A DNA stretch of 45,537 bases from a bacterium (lineage in GTDB: Bacteria; Patescibacteriota; Minisyncoccia; UBA6257; GWB1-50-10), in NCBI GenBank assembly GCA_021815205.1, contig JAKAHD010000002.1, forward strand, positions 1 to 45,537. The letters run 5' to 3'. The stretch's first letter is position 1, and each line of letters opens with the position of its first letter. This document shows positions 34,335-42,572 of this stretch, one piece after another. A model generated the notes under the pieces. It had not been told where the DNA came from, ran no database searches, and was given only the letters and a program-made list of their open reading frames with translations. Made by a program: the position numbers and the translations under genes.

Positions 34335-36113
34335 ATGAATCAGGAGAAAAGAACATGTCAGAATTGTAAGCAATCCTTCGTCATTGAACCGGATGATTTC
34401 GGTTTCTATGAGAGGATGCGGGTGCCGGCGCCGACATTCTGTCCTGCCTGCCGCACGCAACGGAGAATGGCATTCCGGAACGATGGATTTTTATATAAGC
34501 GAAAGAGCGATTTTTCCGGAGAGAGCATTTTCTCGATGTATTCGGAGAAATCCCCAATAAAGGTATATGAGCTTGAAGCGTGGTATTCGGATAAGTGGGA
34601 CCCCATAAGTTATGGCAGGGATGTTGATTTTTCAAGGCCGTTTTTCGAGCAGATTCGCGAGATGTTTCAAGAAGTCCCGTGGCGAGCGAGAGGTATTATT
34701 AAGCCCGTGGGGAGCGAATACTCGAACAACTTCACTGGATTCAAAAATTGCTACCTCTGCTTTAACGGCAGCGAATCGGAGGAATGCGGCTATTCGAACG
34801 GGCTGGATTATTCCAAAAACTCTTTCGACAACTCCCATATCGCGTATTGCGAACTCGCCTACGAAGGGTTTTGGCTCACGAGATGCAATACGATCGCGTT
34901 CTCGTCACAATGCGAGGACAGCTTCAATATTTGGTTTTCAAAGAATTTGCGGGGATGTTCGAATTGTTTCGGATGTGCGAACCTCACGAATAAAAGTTTC
35001 TGTATTTTCAACAGACAATATACGAAAGAAGAATATGAAAAGGAAATCCAGAAATACAATCTCGGTTCCCGTAGCGCGGTAAAAATGTTATGGCAGAGGG
35101 CGCAAAAGTTTTGGTTGCAGTTTCCCGAAAAGTTCATGCAAGGAGCGAAAAACTCCAGAGTGAGCGGAAACTACATCAATCAGTCGAAAAACGTGTTCGA
35201 GTCGTATCTCGTTCGAAGCGGCGAAGACTTGAAGAGTTGCCAATATCTTCAGACGGGACCCAACAAGGACTGCCGGGACCTTACGTTCTTTGTGGGGAAC
35301 GAACTTGTGTATGAAGCAGCCCAATGTGGTGATGGCGCGTATAATCTGAAATTCTGTTTTCAGTGCTGGACGAATGTAAAAAATCTCCAATATTGTACGA
35401 GCTGTCTTTCTTCTTCCGATTGCTTCGGGTGTTCAAGTTTGCGCAATAAGCAATATTGTATTTTGAACAAGCAATATACGAAAGAAGAATATGAAAAACT
35501 CGTTCCGAAAATCATCGCGCACATGAACGAGATGCCGTATGTGGATGAAAAAGGAAGAAAATATTGCTATGGTGAATTCTTCCCGGCCGCGTTTTCTCCC
35601 TTTGCATACAACGAAACGATTGCACAAGAGTATTTTCCGCTCACGAAAGACGAAGCGGCGGAACAAGGATATGCATGGAAAGATCAGGAGGCAAAGGGAT
35701 ATAGCGTTACGCTTCCCGTCGAAGAAATAGTGGACGATATCAAATTCGCGGACGAGAGCATTTTAAATCAGGTAATAGAATGCGCGCATGAAGGAAGATG
35801 CAACGATCAGTGCACGAAGGCATTTAGAATCATTCCGCAGGAACTCTTATTCTATAAAAGAATGAATCTGCCCATCCCCGATCTCTGTCCGAACTGCAGG
35901 CATTTCGAACGCTTGAAGCGAAGAAATCCGATTCACCTCTGGCACCGCGCCTGCCAGTGCGCAGGTACGAAATCGGAAAACGGAGTATATACGAATACCG
36001 CAGCGCATCAACACGGGGCGGGGAAGTGTACAAACGAATTCGAAACCAGTTATTCGCCCGACCGTCCCGAGATCGTGTACTGCGAGCAGTGCTATCAAGC
36101 TGAGATAATTTAG
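34335..36113 (+). CDS. Cys-rich protein with N- and C-terminal zinc ribbons, copy 2
   Basis: CQNCKQSFVIEPDDFGFYERMRVPAPTFCPACRTQRRM...; collinear with 3533-5287 along its length. Confidence 0.85.
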   Translation: MNQEKRTCQNCKQSFVIEPDDFGFYERMRVPAPTFCPACRTQRRMAFRNDGFLYKRKSDFSGESIFSMYSEKSPIKVYELEAWYSDKWDPISYGRDVDFSRPFFEQIREMFQEVPWRARGIIKPVGSEYSNNFTGFKNCYLCFNGSESEECGYSNGLDYSKNSFDNSHIAYCELAYEGFWLTRCNTIAFSSQCEDSFNIWFSKNLRGCSNCFGCANLTNKSFCIFNRQYTKEEYEKEIQKYNLGSRSAVKMLWQRAQKFWLQFPEKFMQGAKNSRVSGNYINQSKNVFESYLVRSGEDLKSCQYLQTGPNKDCRDLTFFVGNELVYEAAQCGDGAYNLKFCFQCWTNVKNLQYCTSCLSSSDCFGCSSLRNKQYCILNKQYTKEEYEKLVPKIIAHMNEMPYVDEKGRKYCYGEFFPAAFSPFAYNETIAQEYFPLTKDEAAEQGYAWKDQEAKGYSVTLPVEEIVDDIKFADESILNQVIECAHEGRCNDQCTKAFRIIPQELLFYKRMNLPIPDLCPNCRHFERLKRRNPIHLWHRACQCAGTKSENGVYTNTAAHQHGAGKCTNEFETSYSPDRPEIVYCEQCYQAEII

Positions 36114-36229
36114 AAGCAGATCACGCAGAAATGTACGCGGATATACCCCTCACATAAATACTTATGTGAGGGGTATACGCAGATGCGTTCTGCGTCAATC
36201 TGCGGCGCTTCTGCGTTATCCGCTTCTAT
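36111..36229. repeat. R2 element, starts on the stop codon of the zinc-ribbon gene copy 2
   Basis: TAGAAGCAGATCACGCAGAA...TATACCCCTCACATA/TATGTGAGGGGTATA...GCTTCTGCGTTATCCGCTTCTA. Confidence 0.9.
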
Positions 36230-36247
36230 GTGTTACAATATCGGTAT

Positions 36248-37261
36248 ATGAAAATAGGTTTTTTTGAGCTTGAGGGATGGGAGAAGGATGTTATCATAAA
36301 AGCGCTTCCGGAGCATGAGTTGTATTTCAGCGACAAGAAGATCAGCGAAGACGAGATGCCCGAGAGGCGCGACTTCGACATCGTTTCCCTCTTTGTGAGT
36401 TCGCGGGTCACCGCGAAAGTGATTGAAGAGTTCCCGAATCTGAAGCTCGTCACGACGAATTCGACGGGATTCGACCATATCGACTGCGCGGCATGCAGGG
36501 CGCGCGGCATCACGGTGGCATATGTTCCCGGGTATGGCAATAATACCGTCGCGGAGTATGCGTTTGGCCTCCTTTTGAATCTTACGAGGAAGATTTACCA
36601 GGCGATTGATCAGATCAAGGAACGCGACGATTTTTCGCAGAATAACCTCCGCGGTATCGACTTGAAGGGGAGAACAATGGGAGTCTTGGGTACAGGGAGA
36701 ATCGGAAGGGAAACGATCGCGATCGCGAAAGGGTTCGGGATGAAAGTGATCGCGTTCGACCCGTACCCGAACGCGCAGGCGGTGCAGGAGCTCGGATTCG
36801 AGTATAAAACGCTCGACGAGGTGCTCGCGAATGCCGATTGTATTTTGATTCATTGTCCACTCTCGGACTCGACGCGCCATCTTATCAACATGGAGAATGT
36901 AAAAAGGATGAAACGCGGCGCGTATCTCGTGAATACCGCACGGGGGCCGATCGTCGAGACCGACGCGATCGTGTACGGACTCCAAAACGGCATTCTCGCG
37001 GGCGTGGGTCTCGACGTACTCGAAGAGGAGGGGGAGACGAAAGATGAGTTGCAATTTCTCGCAAAATCCGGAACCCGCGAGGAAGAACTGCGGACAATTC
37101 TTGAGAATCACGTGCTCATGAAAATGCCGAATGTCCTCATCACGCCGCACAACGCGTTTAATTCACAGGAAGCGTTGATGCGCATCTTAGGCACTACGAT
37201 AGAAAATATCAAAGGGTTCGTTGGAAATACGCTTAATCCGAAAAATATTGTTCCAGTGTAA
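36248..37261 (+). CDS. D-isomer specific 2-hydroxyacid dehydrogenase (D-lactate dehydrogenase-like)
   Basis: TMGVLGTGRIGRETIAIAKGFGMKVIAFDPYP, LVNTARGPIVETDAIVYGL, GVGLDVLEEEG, NVLITPHNAFNS; ATG 36248 8 nt after TACAAT. Confidence 0.93.
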   Translation: MKIGFFELEGWEKDVIIKALPEHELYFSDKKISEDEMPERRDFDIVSLFVSSRVTAKVIEEFPNLKLVTTNSTGFDHIDCAACRARGITVAYVPGYGNNTVAEYAFGLLLNLTRKIYQAIDQIKERDDFSQNNLRGIDLKGRTMGVLGTGRIGRETIAIAKGFGMKVIAFDPYPNAQAVQELGFEYKTLDEVLANADCILIHCPLSDSTRHLINMENVKRMKRGAYLVNTARGPIVETDAIVYGLQNGILAGVGLDVLEEEGETKDELQFLAKSGTREEELRTILENHVLMKMPNVLITPHNAFNSQEALMRILGTTIENIKGFVGNTLNPKNIVPV

Positions 37262-37307
37262 GTTTACCCTTTCTATAACATGCGTTATTTATCATGCAAA
37301 CAAATGA

Positions 37308-37412
37308 ATCCCCACACCCTCCTGCGAGGTATTAAACCCCGCAGGAAGGACTTCTACGCCACCCATTCATCCCCGTAGCAAGCTACGAGGTATTCTGGGA
37401 AGGTGTGGGGAT
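37308..37412. repeat. R1-related composite hairpin element
   Basis: Outer ATCCCCACACC/GGTGTGGGGAT; inner TCCTGCG/CGCAGGA and CATCCCCGTAGCAAGCTACGAGG shared with R1b. Confidence 0.85.
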
Positions 37413-37483
37413 AAATACGGGATCAAGTCGAACCGTACGGATTTGCATTATTTGCTGTAGTTCGCATCATTAGCGATTACTCC

Positions 37484-38683
37484 ATGATTATCGAATCACT
37501 CACCATACAAGAGATTTTCGATTCGAGAGGAGCACCGACGATCGAGGTTACGCTCACGGCGCCCGGGCATCATTCATTCCTTGCAAGAATTCCCTCGGGA
37601 AAGAGCAGGGGAACGCACGAGGCGGCGGTGCTTTCGTATGCGGATGCAGAAAAAGCGCTCCACAATATACTCCGCACGAGAGTAGTGGGGCTCGATTTCC
37701 AGACAATCAAGGAGCTCGACACGTTCCTTATAAAGCTCGACGGCACCGAACAAAAAGAAAAACTCGGCGGTAACGTAATGCTCGGCATATCGCTCGCGTT
37801 CGCGCGGGCGCTTGCGTATGAGAAGGGAGAGGAATTATGGAAGGTATTGCACGAAGAGTTTTTTCCGCGGACGGATATCTCAAAGAGACCACTCATCTTC
37901 GCGAACCTCATAAACGGCGGCGCGCATGCGGACAATAATCTCGATATTCAGGAGTATATGGTAGTCGCCGAACCAAACGCGGAGTATCGGCAAACGGTGC
38001 AGAAACTTATCTCCTTCTACGAACGGTTGGGGTTCATGATAGCAGAAGAGCGTGGAGTTGCGCGCCTTCCCCTGGGAGACGAAGAGGGGTATGAGGTGAA
38101 CTTCAAGGATAACTTCGCGCCGGTCGCGCTTCTCGAGAGATTCATCAAGGAGAGCGAGTTGCAGAATGAGTTCAAAATCGCGCTCGATGCGGCGGCATCG
38201 AGTTTTTATGAAAATGGGAGTTATCGTCTTGAAGGATCATTGTTGTCTATGGAGCAACTCGTCGAGCGGTATAGGGAATATTTCGAAAGATCGAAGTTGT
38301 TGTATTCCATCGAAGATCCGTGTGATGAGGGTGACTTCGAGGGATTCAAGAAGATAATGGAGATCGCGGGAGACCGCTGGATTGTTGCGGACGATCTCAC
38401 GACGACCAACCCGCGTAGGATAGACAAGTATGCGGGAGAGGGGTTGATGACCGGCGTGATTATCAAGGCAAATCAAATCGGTACGCTTACCGAGACATGC
38501 GAGGCGATTAACGCCGCAAAAAAGCGGGGAGTGCGCGTAATCGTGTCGCACCGTTCGGGAGAGACGGATGATGCGTTTCTTATTCACATCGCGAAAGCGT
38601 GCGGGGCGGACGGGGTGAAGATCGGAGCGCCCGCGAAGGAACGGATCTCGAAGTATGACGAGCTGATACGGTTGTATTCATGA
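37484..38683 (+). CDS. eno: Enolase
   Basis: IFDSRGAPTIEVTL, IPSGKSRGTHEA, FANLINGGAHADNNLDIQEYMV, IEDPCDEGDFEGFKKI, IKANQIGTLTET, SHRSGETDDAFLIHIA. Confidence 0.95.
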   Translation: MIIESLTIQEIFDSRGAPTIEVTLTAPGHHSFLARIPSGKSRGTHEAAVLSYADAEKALHNILRTRVVGLDFQTIKELDTFLIKLDGTEQKEKLGGNVMLGISLAFARALAYEKGEELWKVLHEEFFPRTDISKRPLIFANLINGGAHADNNLDIQEYMVVAEPNAEYRQTVQKLISFYERLGFMIAEERGVARLPLGDEEGYEVNFKDNFAPVALLERFIKESELQNEFKIALDAAASSFYENGSYRLEGSLLSMEQLVERYREYFERSKLLYSIEDPCDEGDFEGFKKIMEIAGDRWIVADDLTTTNPRRIDKYAGEGLMTGVIIKANQIGTLTETCEAINAAKKRGVRVIVSHRSGETDDAFLIHIAKACGADGVKIGAPAKERISKYDELIRLYS

Positions 38684-38688
38684 TTGCG

Positions 38689-38800
38689 GCACAATTCTTT
38701 TGATAAAAAGTGTGCGCTCCGGGGCGCTAGCCCAAGTCCCCACACCTATGGCATAGGTGTGGGGACAAGTCTTACCCACTTTTTATCAAAAGAATTGTGC
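38689..38800. repeat. Nested inverted repeat downstream of eno
   Basis: 24-bp perfect outer arms GCACAATTCTTTTGATAAAAAGTG/CACTTTTTATCAAAAGAATTGTGC enclosing GTCCCCACACCTATGgCATAGGTGTGGGGAC. Confidence 0.95.
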
Positions 38801-38850
38801 ACAAATGAATTTGTGGGGAGTGAGTTTGATATAATAATGTAAATGAACCC

Positions 38851-38976
38851 CGCACCTTTAGAGGATTGCGGAAGGTAAAATAAAAAATTGTTTTATGAAA
38901 ATAGATAAAGAAGTCGCAGGGATAATATAGAGGAGTATAATGCTTTATAAAGAGCATGGTCCTCTAAAGGTGCGAG
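38851..38976 (+). promoter_or_regulatory. Candidate translational-control leader of doxX
   Basis: 15-bp arms CGCACCTTTAGAGGA (38851-38865) and TCCTCTAAAGGTGCG (38960-38974); the right arm contains the doxX SD; short ORFs between and overlapping. Confidence 0.5.
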
Positions 38977-39447
38977 ATGAAGAATTCTGATTTATCGAAA
39001 AAGGCATCGCTGTGGCTTTTTGTGTTGCGTCTCGGAGTGGGGTGGTTTTTCTTTTACGCGGGACTCACGAAGGTGCTTGACCCCTCGTGGAGCGCGGAGA
39101 AGTTCCTTATGGGAGCGAAAACGTTTCCCGGGCTTTACGCGTGGTTCGCCCAGCCGGGGCTCGTGCAGAGCATCAACCTTATCAATGAATGGGCGCTTGT
39201 CGTCTTGGGCGCCGCGCTTATCCTCGGGTTCTTCCTGCGTCCCGCGGCGCTCTTCGGGATTCTTCTCATGCTTCTTTATTATTTTGCCTCGAACGCCGTA
39301 CCTGTGGTCGAGCACGGATTCATCGTGGACGAGCACATTGTTCTTATTTTAATTCTTTCATTCTTTGTTGCCATTGATGCGGGCGATCACTGGGGATTGG
39401 ACCATTTTTTAAGAAAAGAAGAGAGGGCGAAGGTAGAGAACTATTAA
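38977..39447 (+). CDS. DoxX family membrane protein
   Basis: VLRLGVGWFFFYAGLTKVLDPSWSAEKFLMGA..., four TM segments. Confidence 0.88.
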   Translation: MKNSDLSKKASLWLFVLRLGVGWFFFYAGLTKVLDPSWSAEKFLMGAKTFPGLYAWFAQPGLVQSINLINEWALVVLGAALILGFFLRPAALFGILLMLLYYFASNAVPVVEHGFIVDEHIVLILILSFFVAIDAGDHWGLDHFLRKEERAKVENY

Positions 39448-39509
39448 GGACACGGATTACACAGATAAGAATATGGACACCACAGACGGTACCTGTGTAA
39501 TATTGACGC

Positions 39510-39532
39510 ATACCGCGGCTCGCGGTATTTTT
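39510..39532 (+). terminator. Intrinsic terminator between doxX and the SHOCT gene
   Basis: ATACCGCGGCTCGCGGTATTTTTA. Confidence 0.7.
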
Positions 39533-39559
39533 AGTATGAAAAGATCTAAAAGGGTAAGT

Positions 39560-40279
39560 ATGAAGCAACACATCCTCTATTTCGGTCTGCTGCTTACAGC
39601 ACTCCTCATATTTTCTGGAGCAGGCATGACGCATGCGCAGATGATGGGAAGATATAACGGCTCCTACGGCGCAATGATGGGCGGATGGGTATATCCCGCG
39701 GCAACATCTTCGGAACTTTCGGCAAGCGACACTCAGGCAATCGCGGCTGGCAAGGCATGGTACGCAAAACTCCAGGCGAAACAGGTGTCGTGCGATGATC
39801 TGACGCGGAGCGACTTCGAGAATCTCGGCGAGTATGGTATGGATCAGATGATGGGGACGAGGCACGCCGCGATGAATGCGGCAATGGAGACGATGATGGG
39901 AGCACAGAATGAAGAAGCGATGCACGTCGCGATGGGCGAACGATTCTCGGGATGCGATGCGGATGCGGTATTCTCCGGCGGGTCGAGCCGTGGAAACGGT
40001 GACAATTATTTGGGATATATGCCTATGATGGGATATTTTGGATACGGCCCGATGATGGGCTACGGATACGGCAGCGGATGGTGGGGATGGATTATGATGA
40101 TCCTCTTCTGGGCCCTCATCGTGTTCGGCGTCTTCGCGCTTGTGAAGTGGCTGCGCCACGGTTACGAAGGGTATCATCATCATGCCCATTCTGCCTTGAA
40201 TGTGCTGAAGGAGCGTTACGCGAGAGGGGAAATTGACAGGAAGGAGTTCGAGGAAAAAAGGAAGGATTTAGAATCGTAG
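39560..40279 (+). CDS. Secreted/membrane Met- and Gly-rich protein with C-terminal SHOCT-like domain
   Basis: Signal peptide, MMGRYNGSYGAMMGG, YMPMMGYFGYGPMMGYGYGSGWWG, TM, then ALNVLKERYARGEIDRKEFEEKRKDL; ATG 39536 is an alternative start. Confidence 0.8.
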   Translation: MKQHILYFGLLLTALLIFSGAGMTHAQMMGRYNGSYGAMMGGWVYPAATSSELSASDTQAIAAGKAWYAKLQAKQVSCDDLTRSDFENLGEYGMDQMMGTRHAAMNAAMETMMGAQNEEAMHVAMGERFSGCDADAVFSGGSSRGNGDNYLGYMPMMGYFGYGPMMGYGYGSGWWGWIMMILFWALIVFGVFALVKWLRHGYEGYHHHAHSALNVLKERYARGEIDRKEFEEKRKDLES

Positions 40280-40481
40280 TTCAACAAGGGAAAATCTTGT
40301 AGGGTGTCATTCTGAACCCCGCCTGCGTCACGCAGGAGGCGGGCGGGGAGAAGAATCTTGTAACGCTGATCGGTGTCGATAAAGCTGATACCTGCTGATA
40401 CCCTGAGATCCTTCTCCTCCTTGGGGAAGAAGGATGACCAAGATGGCGTTTGAAGGATGATTTCAGGGATTGGTTATAAGT

Positions 40482-40910
40482 ATGTCAAAGAAGATACTTC
40501 TTATTCTTTTAATCTTAGGAATTGTGGGGTTTGCGGATGCCGCATACCTTACCGCTACTCATTACGGAGGAACATCGCTCGTGTGCTCCGTGTTCAACGG
40601 ATGCGACAAAGTAACCTCGAGCGTCTACGCGGCATGGGGAGGTATTCCGGTCGCGCTCGTGGGGATGTTCTACTACGCGGCAATCGTGATCGTCGCGGGG
40701 CTCGCAGTGTGGAAGGATAAAAAATATGTGCTGTGGATCGTGGGCGTGAGCGCGCTCGGACTTTTCGCGTCAATCTGGTTCGTGTATCTTCAAGCGTTCG
40801 TACTTCACGCGTTCTGCACCTACTGCCTTATCTCCGCCGCGGTTACATTCACGATTTTTGTGATGAGCGTGAAAGCGCTACGCTTAAGGAGCAATGAAGG
40901 TGGAGCATAG
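40482..40910 (+). CDS. Vitamin K epoxide reductase (VKOR) family protein
   Basis: GFADAAYLTATHYGG, CSVFNGCDKVTSSVYAAWGGIPVALVGMFYYA, CTYC active site. Confidence 0.92.
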   Translation: MSKKILLILLILGIVGFADAAYLTATHYGGTSLVCSVFNGCDKVTSSVYAAWGGIPVALVGMFYYAAIVIVAGLAVWKDKKYVLWIVGVSALGLFASIWFVYLQAFVLHAFCTYCLISAAVTFTIFVMSVKALRLRSNEGGA

Positions 40911-41016
40911 AAAGAGATAACACGGGAGACAAGGCGAAACTACGCGGAAACGCCCTCGTGTTAATCTGCGGACTCATATTTTGAGGTCATCCTCGATGAT
41001 AGGAAGTTGTATAGCA

Positions 41017-41040
41017 GGTGCTATGCTATAGCATAGCACC
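41017..41040. repeat. Palindrome family P, copy P8 (24 bp perfect)
   Basis: GGTGCTATGCTATAGCATAGCACC. Confidence 0.97.
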
Positions 41041-41080
41041 CTCATTCGCTTTTATCTTGAAAAATTTCACCTGAAAATAC

Positions 41081-41110
41081 CAGAGTACTATGCGGCCGCA
41101 TAGTGTCCTG
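41081..41110. repeat. Palindrome family P, copy P9 (imperfect, 18 bp perfect core)
   Basis: CAGAGTACTATGCGGCCGCATAGTGTCCTG. Confidence 0.85.
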
Positions 41111-41433
41111 ATTTATTCTCCTTCGCCCGAATACCTCCGTCGCGTGCGATGATGATGAAGGGCGAGAAGAACCCTTCCGTAGTCCGCTCGAGGCGGACGA
41201 AGGAGGGTTGGATCCAGGATGAATTTAGGATACCGCATCGCGTGCGTGCAGTATCTTCATTGGAGTCCGATTTTGATATGTTTCGATATGGCTTTCGGAT
41301 TCGAACGTATAACATTTAGACGATCGTCTGAAATGTTGTACGCTCTTTGCTTAGCTTATAGTCCTCGTCGCGCCCTCTCGCATTGCGGGCACGCGCTCGC
41401 GGTTTTATAACCCCCACCCATCCACAGGGAGAT

Positions 41434-41463
41434 TTGACAGGGTGATAGTATAAATGCTATATT
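41434..41463 (+). promoter_or_regulatory. Promoter TTGACA-18 bp-TATATT for 41506-42204
   Basis: Direct match to sigma-70 consensus, followed by ATTATTTCCGGTAATAAT dyad. Confidence 0.7.
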
Positions 41464-41505
41464 ATTTCCGGTAATAATTTAAAAAAATAATCTTGGAGAA
41501 ATGAT

Positions 41506-42204
41506 ATGGGTACACAAAATAATTTTGTGGATTACAGAACATTCTATGATACCGCTGGAGAGAGCGATTTCATATTGCCCTCTGAGGTAGAAGAAGCAAC
41601 CGGACTTAAGTATGACGACGAAACATTAAGCCGTTTTCTAGAAGCCCTACCGCAAAAAGACGATATCGAATGGTGTAAAAAAATGGACTACATATTTATA
41701 CCGGGTCCGCCAGAGGTTCTTTCTATGGAAAGGATTGTTTCTATTCAGCCAAACCTTTTTCACTTCGACACTAAAGAAGTAAGTGAAACTTGTCTTAAGC
41801 GCTCGCTTAAGACGAAATGGATAATTATCAAAAAGAGTGTTCTAATGCACGAGATATATCACCGTATTCTTTCTGATCTTTATGAGAAAATTGAGAAAAG
41901 AGAAAATATATCTCATTATTGTCCAGGTCCAGCAGAATTAGCCTGGGCCATGCTTATCTATAGAATGAGCAGAAAAAAATATTTACTTAACGGATGTGAA
42001 GTCCTTTCTGACGCTACTATTGGTTTTGATTCTCCGCTCACACGCAGCTTTCCTATTATGTTCATGTGGAACAAACCGGAAGATAAGATTTTTCTCTATA
42101 GGCTTGAGGCGATGAGCATCGATATTGATGCTGTAACAATAGTAATCCCAACAAGGTTATCCACTTCTATTAATGAAGATAAAGAAGAGGATTTACCATT
42201 TTGA
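41506..42204 (+). CDS. Hypothetical protein, CPR-type accessory family
   Basis: 232 aa ORF with TTGACA-18-TATATT promoter (41434-41463), GGAG Shine-Dalgarno and a strong downstream terminator; N-term FVDYRTFYDTAGESDFILPSEVEEATGLKYDDETLSRFLEALP. Confidence 0.8.
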   Translation: MGTQNNFVDYRTFYDTAGESDFILPSEVEEATGLKYDDETLSRFLEALPQKDDIEWCKKMDYIFIPGPPEVLSMERIVSIQPNLFHFDTKEVSETCLKRSLKTKWIIIKKSVLMHEIYHRILSDLYEKIEKRENISHYCPGPAELAWAMLIYRMSRKKYLLNGCEVLSDATIGFDSPLTRSFPIMFMWNKPEDKIFLYRLEAMSIDIDAVTIVIPTRLSTSINEDKEEDLPF

Positions 42205-42225
42205 TTGTGAAAGGTTCAAACAAGG

Positions 42226-42268
42226 GAAGGTTTTGTTTCTTAATGAAACAAAACCTTCTTATTTTTTG
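42226..42268 (+). terminator. Strong intrinsic terminator
   Basis: GAAGGTTTTGTTTC TTAAT GAAACAAAACCTTC then TTATTTTTT. Confidence 0.92.
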
Positions 42269-42401
42269 GTCGGTTATAATACCCTCACGTCCCTGTTTCC
42301 ACACGTTCCATAGTTCTCTTAACCCGAATATGAATGAGAGGCAGGCGCTGGAAGTGACCTGCCGATTTTTTTGCTTGAGATGTAGGGATAAATCAGCTAG
42401 A

Positions 42402-42521
42402 ATCCCGTAGAGAAGCAGATCGCGATCGAATGGTTGAATCCGCATTTTTCGGTTATGATTCTGCTTATATATGTCCGAGTATAGGATTGAGAAGAAGCGC
42501 GATCGCGGCTTCTCACGGGAT
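42402..42521. repeat. R1-shell element with unrelated core
   Basis: ATCCCGTAGAGAAGC...GCTTCTCACGGGAT plus inner CGCGATC/GATCGCG. Confidence 0.8.
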
Positions 42522-42572
42522 AAATCAACATAGATCCCAACATCTTCTAGAGAGAAGGAATACGCCAGTCTC

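Noticed and set aside
41088-41315. Minus-strand 75-aa ORF near P9
   Set aside because: Begins in unsupported sequence and ends through the palindrome; may be shadow or a decayed fragment, no family recognised.
41836-41865. HEIYH in the 41506-42204 protein as an HExxH metalloprotease motif
   Set aside because: Single short motif in a family that, as far as I recall, does not conserve it; likely chance.
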